DNA from: Periconia sp. R9002
Taxonomy: Eukaryota > Ascomycota > Dothideomycetes > Pleosporales > Periconiaceae
Assembly: GCA_023627715.1 (NCBI GenBank)
Contig: JAMAHW010000006.1
Coordinates: 1 to 64,000 of the forward strand
Length of the DNA: 64,000 bases
Reading direction: 5' to 3'
The notes beneath the pieces are model-generated. The model was not told where the DNA came from. It did no database searches and saw only the letters and a program-made list of their open reading frames with translations. Shown here in pieces: positions 1 to 12,989 of the stretch (position 1 is its first letter; every line of letters starts with the position of its first letter). Both the position numbers and the translations under genes were made by a program.

Positions 1-1260
1 GTGACATTGTACTTCCATTTACTCCCCTTGCGCACCACCCGGTATCCTGCTTCAAAGGCCTGAGCAGGACCCTAACACTTTACCTCCTAGTGTATATAGA
101 CCTATTATTACCTATAGTTAAAAATAGAAAATAAGAATTTATCTATAGACTACGCACTACTCTAAGTCTAATACTTATTAAGAATTCTCTATAACGCTTT
201 AATACTATATAGTATATTAGTAACCTAAAATATTATTAAGTATAGACTATCCCTTCTTTATAACTAATACTTCTACTTAAATATTTTAATATTTAGTTTT
301 TTAGACTATATAGTAGCTTTAACTTTATTAAAGTTATTATTCTTTATATAATATATAAAATAAAACCTCTTTAGGTTTAGAATTCTATCTAAACTAATTT
401 TACTAGAATTAAATTCTAGCTCTATATTATATTTCTATCTAGTACACTAAACTATAGACTATATAAATCTAGTATATTCCTTACTCTAATTATCTAGCGT
501 AAATATTAAAGTTAATATATTTTAGAAATAGATATTAGCGTAGGTAAAAAGGTAGGTAGATACTTCTACATAATATTATTAATTAAAACTAAGAATAGAT
601 AGTAAATACTTTAGTATAGGTATAGTTAGTTACTTTAGATTAAAGTACCTCTAAGTATATATAAGGTAGAGATAGTATATAGTATTAGGAGAAACTCTAT
701 ATCTTAATTTAATGTAAGAGTCTATAAGCGGATTATTAATAATTATAATATTTAGATTATTAAGAAAGTAATTATAAATCTTATTCTAAAAGTAAAGAAA
801 AATACTATTAAAAGTAAGTAATCTAGTAATTTTTTTAGTATTACTTTTTAAATAAAACTAGTTAGTTAAATATATAAATTTAAATATTTTTCGCCTACTT
901 ATATACGCGCTAGTTTAATAATTTACTAAATATTTTTCTACTACTATTAAAGTTTTAGCTATTAAAGTTTTAGCTATTAAGGTTTTAGCTATTAAGGTTT
1001 TAGCTATTAAGGTTGTAGCTGCTAGTCTCTTCTCTAAATAGCTGTACTAGCACGAGTGGAACGCGGTTCAATTATAGGCTAGGAAGCAACTAGAGGAATT
1101 GTAGACGAATAAGTAGAATTCTCTATAGAGGGCGGCGACGTAGGTGGCGTTATTGAGATAAGTTTGGGTACACGGTGTTGTAGATAGTTAGTGCGCATAG
1201 CTACCTTTCTGTATTCGTATTTCGGGTTTTGGAACTACTACTCTTCCGAATTATATAATC
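1..1260. repeat. AT-rich, RIP-like degenerate repeat DNA
   Basis: This stretch is extremely rich in A, T and TpA steps, has stops in all frames and shows no coding pattern. It contrasts sharply with the balanced composition that starts near 1040-1260. That is the usual look of transposon DNA mutated by repeat-induced point mutation (RIP) in filamentous ascomycetes. The original element cannot be named because no protein remnant is readable. It continues past the left edge of the window. The RIP assignment is inference from composition; dinucleotide indices were not computed. Confidence 0.7.
945..1019 (+). repeat. 15-bp tandem repeat, five copies
   Basis: Five head-to-tail copies of a 15-mer read TATTAAAGTTTTAGC (copies 1-2), TATTAAGGTTTTAGC (copies 3-4) and TATTAAGGTTGTAGC (copy 5). 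The copies differ by one or two bases. The array lies at the right-hand part of the AT-rich region, just before composition returns to normal. Confidence 0.85.
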
Positions 1261-1294
1261 TATTATGTCATCATTTTTCTCCGTCTCGATCCTA

Positions 1295-1323
1295 GGTTCA
1301 AGCCTCCTTCGGAGGCCTGAACC
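1295..1323. other. 13-bp inverted repeat (hairpin) upstream of TAM41
   Basis: The arms GGTTCAAGCCTCC and GGAGGCCTGAACC flank a 3-nt loop and pair at 12 of 13 positions. The hairpin lies about 135 bp upstream of the TAM41 start, between the RIP-like DNA and the gene. It may be a transposon end or a 5'-UTR structure; no function can be assigned. Confidence 0.6.
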
Positions 1324-1456
1324 CGGGATCTCGCCGTCGAAAAATACGTCTGCAACAGTCTAGGTAAACAAACTCCCCGCTGCGGTTGTTGCCAAGAAAG
1401 ATGACTAAGCAGCCCTTCACTTTCGCAAATCATCAAGCAATCGTTCACCTTTCATC

Positions 1457-2812
1457 ATGTCTCGATTACGCCCATTGACACGCATACCATGGAGCCAACG
1501 GCCTTTGCTCCAGGCGAATCGTCGCTATGCCACCTCAGAATCGCCTTCCTCGACCGCTTCGACGTCTCAACAGTCCCTTCCACCCGATTGGGAAGATGCA
1601 CCGCCTTCGCTGTCGGATTTTACAGAGCTGCCGCATAAAGATTTTGGGAAGAACCAATTGATGGAAACGAATGAGGAATTCAAGAGGAGTTTGCGTGGAA
1701 TACTCCGGAATTTCCCTCCCATCACCTACGCCTTTGCGTACGGTTCCGGCGTCTTTCCGCAAGCTGATGCGACAGCGTCGCGCATTACCCAGTCACCCCA
1801 TCCCAACCCTCCGGAAGCGATATTGAAATGGCAAAAAGGTGGTGGGAAGATGATTGATTTTGTTCTGGCTTCCCGCCATTCGGAACATTTCCATTCATTG
1901 AATCTACGCGAACACCGGGATCATTACTCTTTCTTAGGAAGTTTAGGTTCGGGTGCGGTGACCCGTGTCCAGAAACTCGGTGCTGGTGTCTATTTCAACC
2001 CATATATCACGGTCAATGGCACTATGATCAAGTATGCTGTAGTGGACCTTTCGACCCTGCAGCGCGATTTACTCGACTGGGACACAATGTACCTCGCCGG
2101 CCGACTCCATAAACCCGTCAAGATTCTGTTTGAAGAACCTAACATCCGCGTCGCAAATCAGCGCAATCTACTCTCCGCGATAAGATGTTCGCTACTCCTG
2201 CTCCCCGAAACCTTCACCGAGAAGGAGCTCTACTCAACAATTACTGGGTTAAGCTACCAGGGTGACCCACGTATGACGTATGGAAGCGAAAACCCTAAAA
2301 AGATCAGCAACATTGTCGACCATCAACTCAGGAACTTCAGGCTACTGTATCATGATCTGGTCATGTCACTGCCAAACCTGAGCTATGTGGACGAAAAAGC
2401 TATCAACAACTCAAGCTGGATGGATGACACGAAGCTCGACCTCAAGCTGAAGCAAGATCTAAGTACCGAACGTAGAGCGAACATGGTTCGACGACTCCCC
2501 AGTTCTTTCCGTGAAAAAGTGTATTTTGAATATCAGCGCAAGTGGGGTATCCCTGGCCGAGAATTCAAGGAAATGCTCGAGGCCAGCAAAGATGAGGATG
2601 CGAAAGGTGGTTACACGAGACCCATTGGTAGTGCTTTCGACAGGCGCATCGCCGCAGAGCCCGATGTACCTGAGATGGTCACCAAAGCCATCAGGCGCAC
2701 GGTCTACTGGCCAGCTGCGGTTCAGAGCGCAAAGGGCATCCTCACCGCTGGGCCGATTCGTGCCTTGCAATATTTCCAGGAAAAGCGCCAGAAGGGTAGG
2801 ATGAAGTCATGA
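1457..2812 (+). CDS. TAM41: Mitochondrial phosphatidate cytidylyltransferase Tam41
   Basis: This intronless ORF encodes 451 aa matching Tam41, the matrix-side inner-membrane enzyme that makes CDP-diacylglycerol from phosphatidic acid and CTP, the first step of cardiolipin synthesis. The basic N-terminus (RLRPLTRIPW, then NRRYATSES at residues 21-29) looks like a mitochondrial presequence. The nucleotidyltransferase region is clear: YAFAYGSGVF (91-100) carries the GSG nucleotide-binding motif, and KMIDFVLA (131-138) carries the conserved acidic residue. GAGVYFNPY and the YLAGRLHKP block (about 175-220) are also typical. Length is normal for fungi. The first in-frame ATG lies in a good context (tcatcATGt). 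It is the first intact gene next to the RIP-like edge and shows no sign of mutation itself. Confidence 0.93.
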   Translation: MSRLRPLTRIPWSQRPLLQANRRYATSESPSSTASTSQQSLPPDWEDAPPSLSDFTELPHKDFGKNQLMETNEEFKRSLRGILRNFPPITYAFAYGSGVFPQADATASRITQSPHPNPPEAILKWQKGGGKMIDFVLASRHSEHFHSLNLREHRDHYSFLGSLGSGAVTRVQKLGAGVYFNPYITVNGTMIKYAVVDLSTLQRDLLDWDTMYLAGRLHKPVKILFEEPNIRVANQRNLLSAIRCSLLLLPETFTEKELYSTITGLSYQGDPRMTYGSENPKKISNIVDHQLRNFRLLYHDLVMSLPNLSYVDEKAINNSSWMDDTKLDLKLKQDLSTERRANMVRRLPSSFREKVYFEYQRKWGIPGREFKEMLEASKDEDAKGGYTRPIGSAFDRRIAAEPDVPEMVTKAIRRTVYWPAAVQSAKGILTAGPIRALQYFQEKRQKGRMKS

Positions 2813-3517
2813 TAAAACATGAGCGGAATGATGGGACTTCTATGTAGAATCAGCGACATAGCCTATCGTGGCATATTCATCTTTCCTTTGTTCTTTTTTT
2901 GTATTCTACCTTCTTTCTTTTGTTTGCCATGCTGATTGACAGCAGTAGCGAAAAAAGCAGTATTAGCATAGACAGCTTCCGTTTCCGTACTTGGCGGAGT
3001 GTTCAGAATAGCATGTAGCCGCCGCTGTTGCGGGTCAGGCTTTGTATAACTTTTCCTCGCGCAAAGAGACATTTGTCACGATGCTGGTACTCGTTGAAAG
3101 CGTGCAAGTAAAGCTTATTTTTTAGACAATGGTTATGTTCTTTTCAGGTCAAGTGCTGCTCATCATTCCAACCTCACTTGTTATGTGCATCAAGACTACA
3201 TCCAGTCAGGTCTTCGGACTTGTTATGATCTATAGTTTGATGATATTATATTGAATGACTTCCCAGAAGAATTGGCGCGTGACCTCGGTTTTCTGGGGAG
3301 CAATGTTTGTGGTATTCCGCGTCGATTTCCAATGAGGTTTGCTACCGATTGACAAACGAAGAGTATGATCTAGTGAGTTTGATTGAAGCAACATGTGTCC
3401 TGTGAACTTATTTGCTCTTTGCTATACAAATGATGATTCATCATAGTCTTTAAATATGAAGGGGAAGGGTGAGATTGTAACGATGGTTGTCCATCCTCAC
3501 TGCTTTGCTACCACAAT
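2813..3517. other. Intergenic, TAM41 to RING gene
   Basis: These 705 bp hold the TAM41 3' flank and the promoter of the RING gene. Short ORFs here lack coding character, and no RNA gene or repeat is seen. Confidence 0.6.
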
Positions 3518-4303
3518 ATGCCACCTCTATACACCATGGACCAACCCTCTCCGGATGGTCCTCTGCCTTCCCCATATTTTCGGTCACCATCTTCAGCCTT
3601 TACAGATTACCATACTGGGTCTCTTCGCTCTCGATCTACAACAGGAAAGCAGCTTCCCAACAAAGATGCTTCTACTCGACCCACAACCTCAAACGACACA
3701 CCGACATCCTCATGCCCAATATGCTTGGATCCAATGAGCCTACCGAATATGGCCGCCACACAATCATCCACATCACTCAAAAACGAACATAGCTGTATTT
3801 CAGGTTTCGAGCAACCAGTCGCAATTATCGCCTGCGGGCACATCTTCGGAGACCGCTGTCTATCAACGTGGATGGAAACATCAAATACGTGCCCGCTTTG
3901 CCGTCTAGAGATCTTTCAGAAGGAAGAGCAACGTATTATTCCAGAAGGTGATCTCCAAGATATTATTCCAGAGGTGACTTTCCAATTTCCAACGTATTAT
4001 TCCAGAGTCTCTTGGGAGAGTCCGGTTTCGACGGATGAAGTAATAGCTATCGAACGAGGCTTCCGGCGCGCTCAAGCTGTGTTGGAGGGCGGCGCAATTG
4101 CATCGACCGGTATCAATTCGAATTCATGGTTCAATTCGAATGCATTGAAGATGCATCATGATTCAGATGAACAAATTGAGGTAAACAGTGATTCAGCATG
4201 CACTCCAGAAAATAGGGATGAAAATGGTGAAAGTGGTGATGCGGAAGGGTCTGGAAGGCGGCGTGGAGGTCTGGGATGGAGGGATATCATCCCTGGATCT
4301 TAG
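3518..4303 (+). CDS. RING-type zinc finger protein (putative E3 ligase)
   Basis: The ORF encodes 261 aa with one RING finger: C66-x2-C69, a long loop, C106-G-H108, C114 and C125-P-L-C128. RING proteins usually recruit E2 enzymes for ubiquitin transfer. The position that normally holds the fifth zinc ligand (two residues after CGH-I-F) is Gly111, as in the CGHIFG block, so metal binding at that corner is atypical. The first 65 residues are Ser/Pro/Thr-rich and probably disordered. The C-terminal ~130 residues are acidic and low in recognisable features. Residues 133-160 contain a small internal duplication around the tripeptide IIP/YYS, encoded by three copies of TATTATTCCAGA. The start could also be Met7. 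Substrate and location are unknown. Confidence 0.7.
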   Translation: MPPLYTMDQPSPDGPLPSPYFRSPSSAFTDYHTGSLRSRSTTGKQLPNKDASTRPTTSNDTPTSSCPICLDPMSLPNMAATQSSTSLKNEHSCISGFEQPVAIIACGHIFGDRCLSTWMETSNTCPLCRLEIFQKEEQRIIPEGDLQDIIPEVTFQFPTYYSRVSWESPVSTDEVIAIERGFRRAQAVLEGGAIASTGINSNSWFNSNALKMHHDSDEQIEVNSDSACTPENRDENGESGDAEGSGRRRGGLGWRDIIPGS

Positions 4304-4668
4304 ACATATTAAATGTTTTCCGTGTATGGCACGCGTGTTTTGTTATCTACTCAAGTGCTCATAGTTGTTTTTGCAACAACGTGACCGTGTAGGTAGAAAC
4401 TCAATTTAATGCATTGCTTCCTACCATCTTGACCTTATTTTCTACAATGACGCATAGTAAGCACAAACCATAAATAGATAATTCGGAAATTATAAATATC
4501 GAATTAGTTATATTACTGTAAGAGGACGAAAGTTCATGTCTGGATACATTGATGTATCTTAGCCACCATCTGCCAAGACGCTTATTCCCAGGTGTGGACG
4601 GTTACTCGCACACTGTCATTGACATCAAACATCGTCACCAACCTAACTACATCTTTATCTGTCATATC
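4304..4668. other. Intergenic, AT-rich
   Basis: These 365 bp are moderately AT-rich, especially 4440-4520, and hold no recognised feature. They include the 3' flank of the RING gene and the probable 5' region of the following small gene. Confidence 0.5.
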
Positions 4669-4833
4669 ATGGATAGAAATTCAAAAGCACGCGTTGGAAA
4701 TCTACTTCGATATACGTATCGCGCCAACATGGTGTTCTTTGCGGGATTCGCGGCCTATTACGTCATGAAGGGGGACCAGAAGGAAGAAACGCAGCAGACG
4801 AGTGCCGAACGACAAGCTGATAAACGGGAATAA
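4669..4833 (+). CDS. Small single-pass membrane protein, unknown
   Basis: A 54-aa product begins with a basic segment (MDRNSKARVGNLLRYTYRA), followed by one hydrophobic stretch (NMVFFAGFAAYYVM, about residues 20-33) and a charged Lys/Glu/Gln-rich tail. This resembles small inner-mitochondrial or ER membrane subunits, but I do not recognise the family. The ATG at 4669 is preferred because the upstream in-frame extension to the ATG at 4552 adds 39 residues of low-quality sequence. The ORF is short, so its reality rests on the sensible membrane topology alone. Confidence 0.4.
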   Translation: MDRNSKARVGNLLRYTYRANMVFFAGFAAYYVMKGDQKEETQQTSAERQADKRE

Positions 4834-5056
4834 CCTCAATGAGGATTTGAAGAGGAGGGTTTGTCGTGGAACAAATTATGATTGAGAGGATATTGTTGGG
4901 CGTTAAAGTCATACTCATTCTACAATCACACATCACGAATGTTAAGACACATGATAAACTTCAAGATGGAAAAAAGACGCTCTCATATTGCTAAATGTAA
5001 TAAAAGATGTCAAAATTACCAAAATTGCATCCTGTCCCCTCAAGATCTCTGACGTC

Positions 5057-5467
5057 TTAATCGAACAAAGAGCAGAACGCATCGTCGTCGCTATCGTCCT
5101 CGTTAACGTCTTCGCCGCCCTTAACCTCGCCCTGATCGGGCGTATCGTTGTTGTTACCATTCACCAAAGGCTTCTGTTGACCGACCTCCTGAGCGGAAGT
5201 CGTCACTTTGGTAAGGATGTCTTTGACGTCCTGGTGGTTGATGTTAATGGCCGCTCGGCGGAACTACAGAATGTAGTCTATTATTTTACACACCTTGCCT
5301 TGGAGAGCTTTTGCGAATAGCTTGGTCCAAATGGGCTCGATGCCCTCGATTTTTGCCGCTGAAATCAGAGTTTGGAGTTTCTCGGGGGTGATCTCGAAAC
5401 CTTCGTCCGCGAGGATGAGAGCTGCGTAGGCGACGACTGTTTCGGCCTTGTTGGCGTCGGTGGACAT
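5057..5467 (-). CDS. 60S acidic ribosomal protein P1-like, divergent
   Basis: The spliced model is complement(5057..5230, 5294..5467), 115 aa, with a 63-nt intron after the codon for Lys58. The N-terminal domain matches stalk protein P1: [17 protein letters not shown], then [20 protein letters not shown], then [16 protein letters not shown]1/P2 dimers form the ribosomal stalk that recruits translational GTPases. The hinge is unusual. Instead of the Ala/Gly-rich linker there is an Asn/Gln/Asp-rich stretch (residues about 73-100), and the tail reads [11 protein letters not shown] rather than the near-universal SDDDMGFGLFD. The terminal LFD is kept. This suggests a diverged paralogue, not the main P1 gene, which should be elsewhere in the genome. 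Confidence 0.82.
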
Positions 5468-6480
5468 TGGGCGACTTTTCTAATAAATATGTAGATTCGA
5501 GGTTGGTGTGGCTTTGGTTTTCGTAGTGGTGCTGGACACTGGTTGGAATGGAGATTGGCAATGTATGAATACGACACAGAAGAGCAACTGCCGGCCATGT
5601 TATATACTCTCAAATCGCTGACCAAAGCTGCGTCCCATAAGAAGTTCCGGCGACCCAGCTATGAGTCAATAGTTTAGAGACTCTCATACTGGGTCGACAG
5701 ATGATCCAGTCATACAATACCTATGGATGATCAACACTATGTTATGCCCAGTGCAGAGTCGTCTGTCGTCGAGATGCCGCTTGAACTATGTATTGAGTCA
5801 CTGATCCTGCACTAAAATATCACTGTCTCATTTGAACTGACTTCCGGAATTCACCAACAGGCATGAATCTTGAAGTGTCAACAATGAAGTATCAGCTTGC
5901 AGTTCGATATGTGGAAAGCAATCGATTTTGGTTATAGGAACCCCCACCACCTTGTCGGTTTTATCATTGGACTGGAATACTTCTCTTTTTCTTGTCTGCC
6001 CGGTCAAGTTACGACTCATACTGGCAGCAGTGAGCATCATTGATTTGAACGCCCTTTAGTCACGTGATAGCGCCCTTTAAGCTTGTTTGGCGCTAAAAGA
6101 AATCAGGCCCCTGATGAGCTAACCAGCCTCTTCCGCTACCATTCATCAGAGGTACTCTCAGCGCACCAGCTTTTATGTGTGACACAGAACAAGAAAACCA
6201 CTCAATCATTTCTGGCCACATTGAAACACTATACTTTTCTCATCGTTCGGTCTATTGGGTTATGTCATAAGCGGATACAACCCCTGTTTCCAAGTTTTCC
6301 CGGCTATCAATACCATGTAGGCGTGCGGCTGAGACAAGATGTGTGTGGGGTTCTGTCCTTGTCCTTGATATGGCATCATTCCTGAGAACACATTGAGGGG
6401 CATATAAAGATCAAGGGTACTCATTGAACTACAACCCACTGGAATATCTAGATCAACCACGCAAACGTCAAATTACCACC
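5468..6480. other. Intergenic between divergent small genes
   Basis: About 1 kb separates the minus-strand P1-like gene from the plus-strand gene at 6481, so it should hold both promoters. Nothing else is identifiable. Confidence 0.5.
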
Positions 6481-6987
6481 ATGGCTACCGAAGAGACTGT
6501 ACAACTCGGAGATCCTCATGCACCCAAGCAGGCATCCATCGATGCCTTCGAGGCCATTCTCCCATCCCTAAAGGAGGAGCTTAGGAAACTCCGACATGAT
6601 CACGACAGTAGGATAACACTGCCACTCTTTCTATTCAGCATCTAACATAACCCAGAGCATGAGCCAGAATACTTCCGCGCAGTAAAAGGCGTCTCCGATT
6701 CCGACCTGGTGTCCTTCTCCTCTTCTGACCTCGAATTGGTCCGCGTTGCGAACTCGGCATACGGCCTCCACCTGTTCGGAAAGGTCAAAATACCTACGCT
6801 CGATAACGCATACATACACGTGCGTATCTTCGGATCGGCCAAAGAAGGCACCGATGGTAGCAGCGCGGATGAACGGGAGTACAAGCTGCATAGCATTCAC
6901 ACCGAAGAGGTTGTGAAGGATGATGGAGATCATGTGTATCGCGCAATCTTCGGGAAGGATGATAGTTTGGAGTGGTTTGATACTTGA
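6481..6987 (+). CDS. Hypothetical small protein, possibly cystatin-like
   Basis: The spliced model is join(6481..6607, 6656..6987), 152 aa. The 48-nt intron has donor GTAGGA, branch CTAAC and acceptor CCCAG, and the frame carries through as HDHDKHEPEYF. The product is soluble, with no signal peptide or membrane segment. Its second half (LFGKVKIP, then YIHVRIFGSA, then KLHSIHTEEVV) has an alternating beta pattern loosely like the strand-turn-strand part of stefins/cystatins. The similarity is weak and may be chance. No family is assigned with confidence. Confidence 0.55.
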
Positions 6988-8020
6988 TTTGATACCCCAT
7001 CTCTCGCGAATGTTGAAGTACGGACACACGTTTTTTGTAGTCAGTGTAGAAACCTACAAACTCGTTCTGTAGCTATAAGAAATATCTATATGACGATGAA
7101 AAACTATCGTTCTCTTCGTGAATTGCTGTGCTAGTTTGCTGCGGATTCACTTCCGAATTCTTCATGTTTGTGAGTGCCCTTGGAGAGGAAATCGGTGTCG
7201 TTTGTACATCCGCGTTAAGATCCCCGCATCTGAAAATCCATCCATTGGTATCGTTGGGCTCCACTGCCCCAAAACATGCATGCCTCTACCGGAGCATCAC
7301 CCGCTTCCGCAGCTTACTTGAAAATGCAATTGGTCCTACACAGAGGGAAATGCAGAACGGCCACGTCAAACGAAGGCCATGCAGATACCAATCCGGCACT
7401 TATTTTGGGTTCAGAACAGCCACACGACATTCATTGGAGCCAGCAGAAAAATGTTGAAGTTACGCAACAGGTATCAATTCGGATGTGGAACTGCCTGGCT
7501 TATTTTTATGCCCACTTTCAGGCGAACGCTTTGGTTTTCAGCGGACTTATCCGCCCTGCCGTACAGTAAGATCTCGATATTCGCTTCCCTGACCATCCTT
7601 AGGCTTGTGTAGTAGATAAATCGAACAGATTCTGTGCTATTCTGATACTTTTGTGTGCCACACCTATGACTGAATATGTTGACAGGGTTGTTCACGCATG
7701 TTTATCACACTCCTTGTGTCAAAACTCGACACCCGTCACTCTCAGCTGTGTCCTCGATTGGTCATTATCGATACGGGCTGATTTTGCTGGATGAGCAGGA
7801 GCATTAAAAGATAAAAAGCAGCGAGTGCTGACAATTCTAGAAGGGATGCTGTGCGTATCAACAGTAAATATAAGAGGTGAACATGATTGTCCGATAAAAA
7901 GAAAGTCACAAAACTCGGAACAAATCGCGAAACTCACAACATCACACCTGTTTCTTCGGCATCGCAACGAAACCCAGCTGAGCCATTCAGTACCGTGGCT
8001 GAGCAATCTAAACCTCAAAA
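6988..8020. other. Intergenic, no supported gene
   Basis: Several short overlapping plus-strand ORFs exist at 7118-7612, but none has coding character or neighbouring splice sites that build a longer product. The stretch probably holds the promoter of the gene at 8021. Confidence 0.45.
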
Positions 8021-8602
8021 ATGGACCAACATTATTCAAAAATGCCGATTGTTCCCGAAGAGCTGTATAATTCCAAATGGATACTCATAGAAAACGAACG
8101 AGAAGGTTTTGGCGCCGATCAGGCTCATCCCTGGTATCTGGACATTTGGTCCATCGTAATCCCACAAGAGGCCCGAGAAAATGCCTATTTCCATGACAAA
8201 CCGCATTTGAAAAAAGAGCGATGGGGCGTCACGAAGAACGCCCTTATAGCAAAAGCATGTTTCAAAGCTTCCTCGGGGTCGGAAGGGAGTTGGAAAGTAT
8301 GGCGTCTGGAGCTTCGCCCTACATCGCAAGATCCCTTGACGTTGGAGATTTTCGATGTCAAGAGAAGGAAAGCTCTCAACCAGATTGAGGAACACTATAC
8401 GGTATATCAAATCGACTCGAGAGTTATCCACAAAGAATCACAAAGCAAATCTGTAGCAACAGATAACCACTCCACCGAAAATCTCGAAGAAGAAGACTCC
8501 GAAGATGAAGACGAGGACAAATTCTTAGAGAACGACGGTACGCTCAAGCAGTACATCGTCGTCTCCAGACCCGGCATAGGATCCAAACAGTACGGCGACT
8601 AG
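8021..8602 (+). CDS. Hypothetical protein, acidic C-terminus
   Basis: The ORF encodes 193 aa starting MDQHYSKMPIVPEELYNSKW (an alternative start is Met8). The body has many Trp and charged residues (WYLDIWSIVIP, WKVWRLELRP, LTLEIFDVKRRKAL), followed by an acidic run EEEDSEDEDEDKF near residue 155. I do not recognise the family, and there is no signal peptide or membrane segment. The 3' end is uncertain. A well-formed branch/acceptor (CTAACATAGAACAG, ending at 8683) follows the stop. A donor at 8590 would join the ORF to the frame ending near 8969, and a donor at 8538 would join it to the frame ending at 8937. The gene may therefore be longer than drawn. Confidence 0.5.
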   Translation: MDQHYSKMPIVPEELYNSKWILIENEREGFGADQAHPWYLDIWSIVIPQEARENAYFHDKPHLKKERWGVTKNALIAKACFKASSGSEGSWKVWRLELRPTSQDPLTLEIFDVKRRKALNQIEEHYTVYQIDSRVIHKESQSKSVATDNHSTENLEEEDSEDEDEDKFLENDGTLKQYIVVSRPGIGSKQYGD

Positions 8603-12280
<3,678 letters not shown>

Positions 12281-12989
12281 GAGGGGGGACTTCGGTCCAA
12301 TACGAGAGATTTTGCATAATCACTTTACTAGCGATGATGAACTAAAAGTACGGAAATGTTTAATGGAAATGAACGTTGATCTTCCTGTATATAATTAATT
12401 GATATCCAATGGGATTTATATTTACGCAAAAGGATGTTGTACAGTTTCGAGTTTTATGTCTACCACCTCCAACTTTGGAAACCGAGCCCGATTGAACGGG
12501 TAAACGGCATGCACAATTTATCTGCTGTGCACGTCCCTAGCCAGGACGTTTCTGTGACTCCTTATATGGTATCGATGCCGTGAGCAAATGCATTTTCACG
12601 CGACGAGACATGAATTGAATTGTGAAATGATCATCACAGAATAATGCTACCCTGGGTATCGACACAAGCAGGGGGAAAAACACTAGGTAGCGTCCTCGGC
12701 CACGCGATGATACATATCACTAACTTCAAATGATACAGCACGCACTAAACACTTCACAAGGCACAAATCTGCATATTTGACAGTTCTCAACTGAGTAAAT
12801 TTGAAATGGTATATACAAATAATGCAACCGGTGCAGGCTAGTCACACCAGTCGACTAAATATGTAAAAAGAAGAAGACAAAGGAAAAGAAAAGGGGTAGA
12901 TGAGATGCCCCACAAGTCCAGCTACTTTTACAAAAAGAAAAAAAAAAATGGAAAACCCAACTCCTGCCCATGCAGTGTCTATATGCAAT
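12281..12989. other. Tail-to-tail intergenic region
   Basis: These 709 bp separate the 3' ends of the cutinase and the FMN dehydrogenase. They are AT-rich in places and contain only untranslated sequence as far as can be seen. Confidence 0.55.

Noticed and set aside
1295..1340. tRNA-like T-arm (GAACCCGGGATC on the complementary strand)
   Set aside because: No acceptor, D or anticodon arm can be folded around it; the local hairpin explains the pairing.
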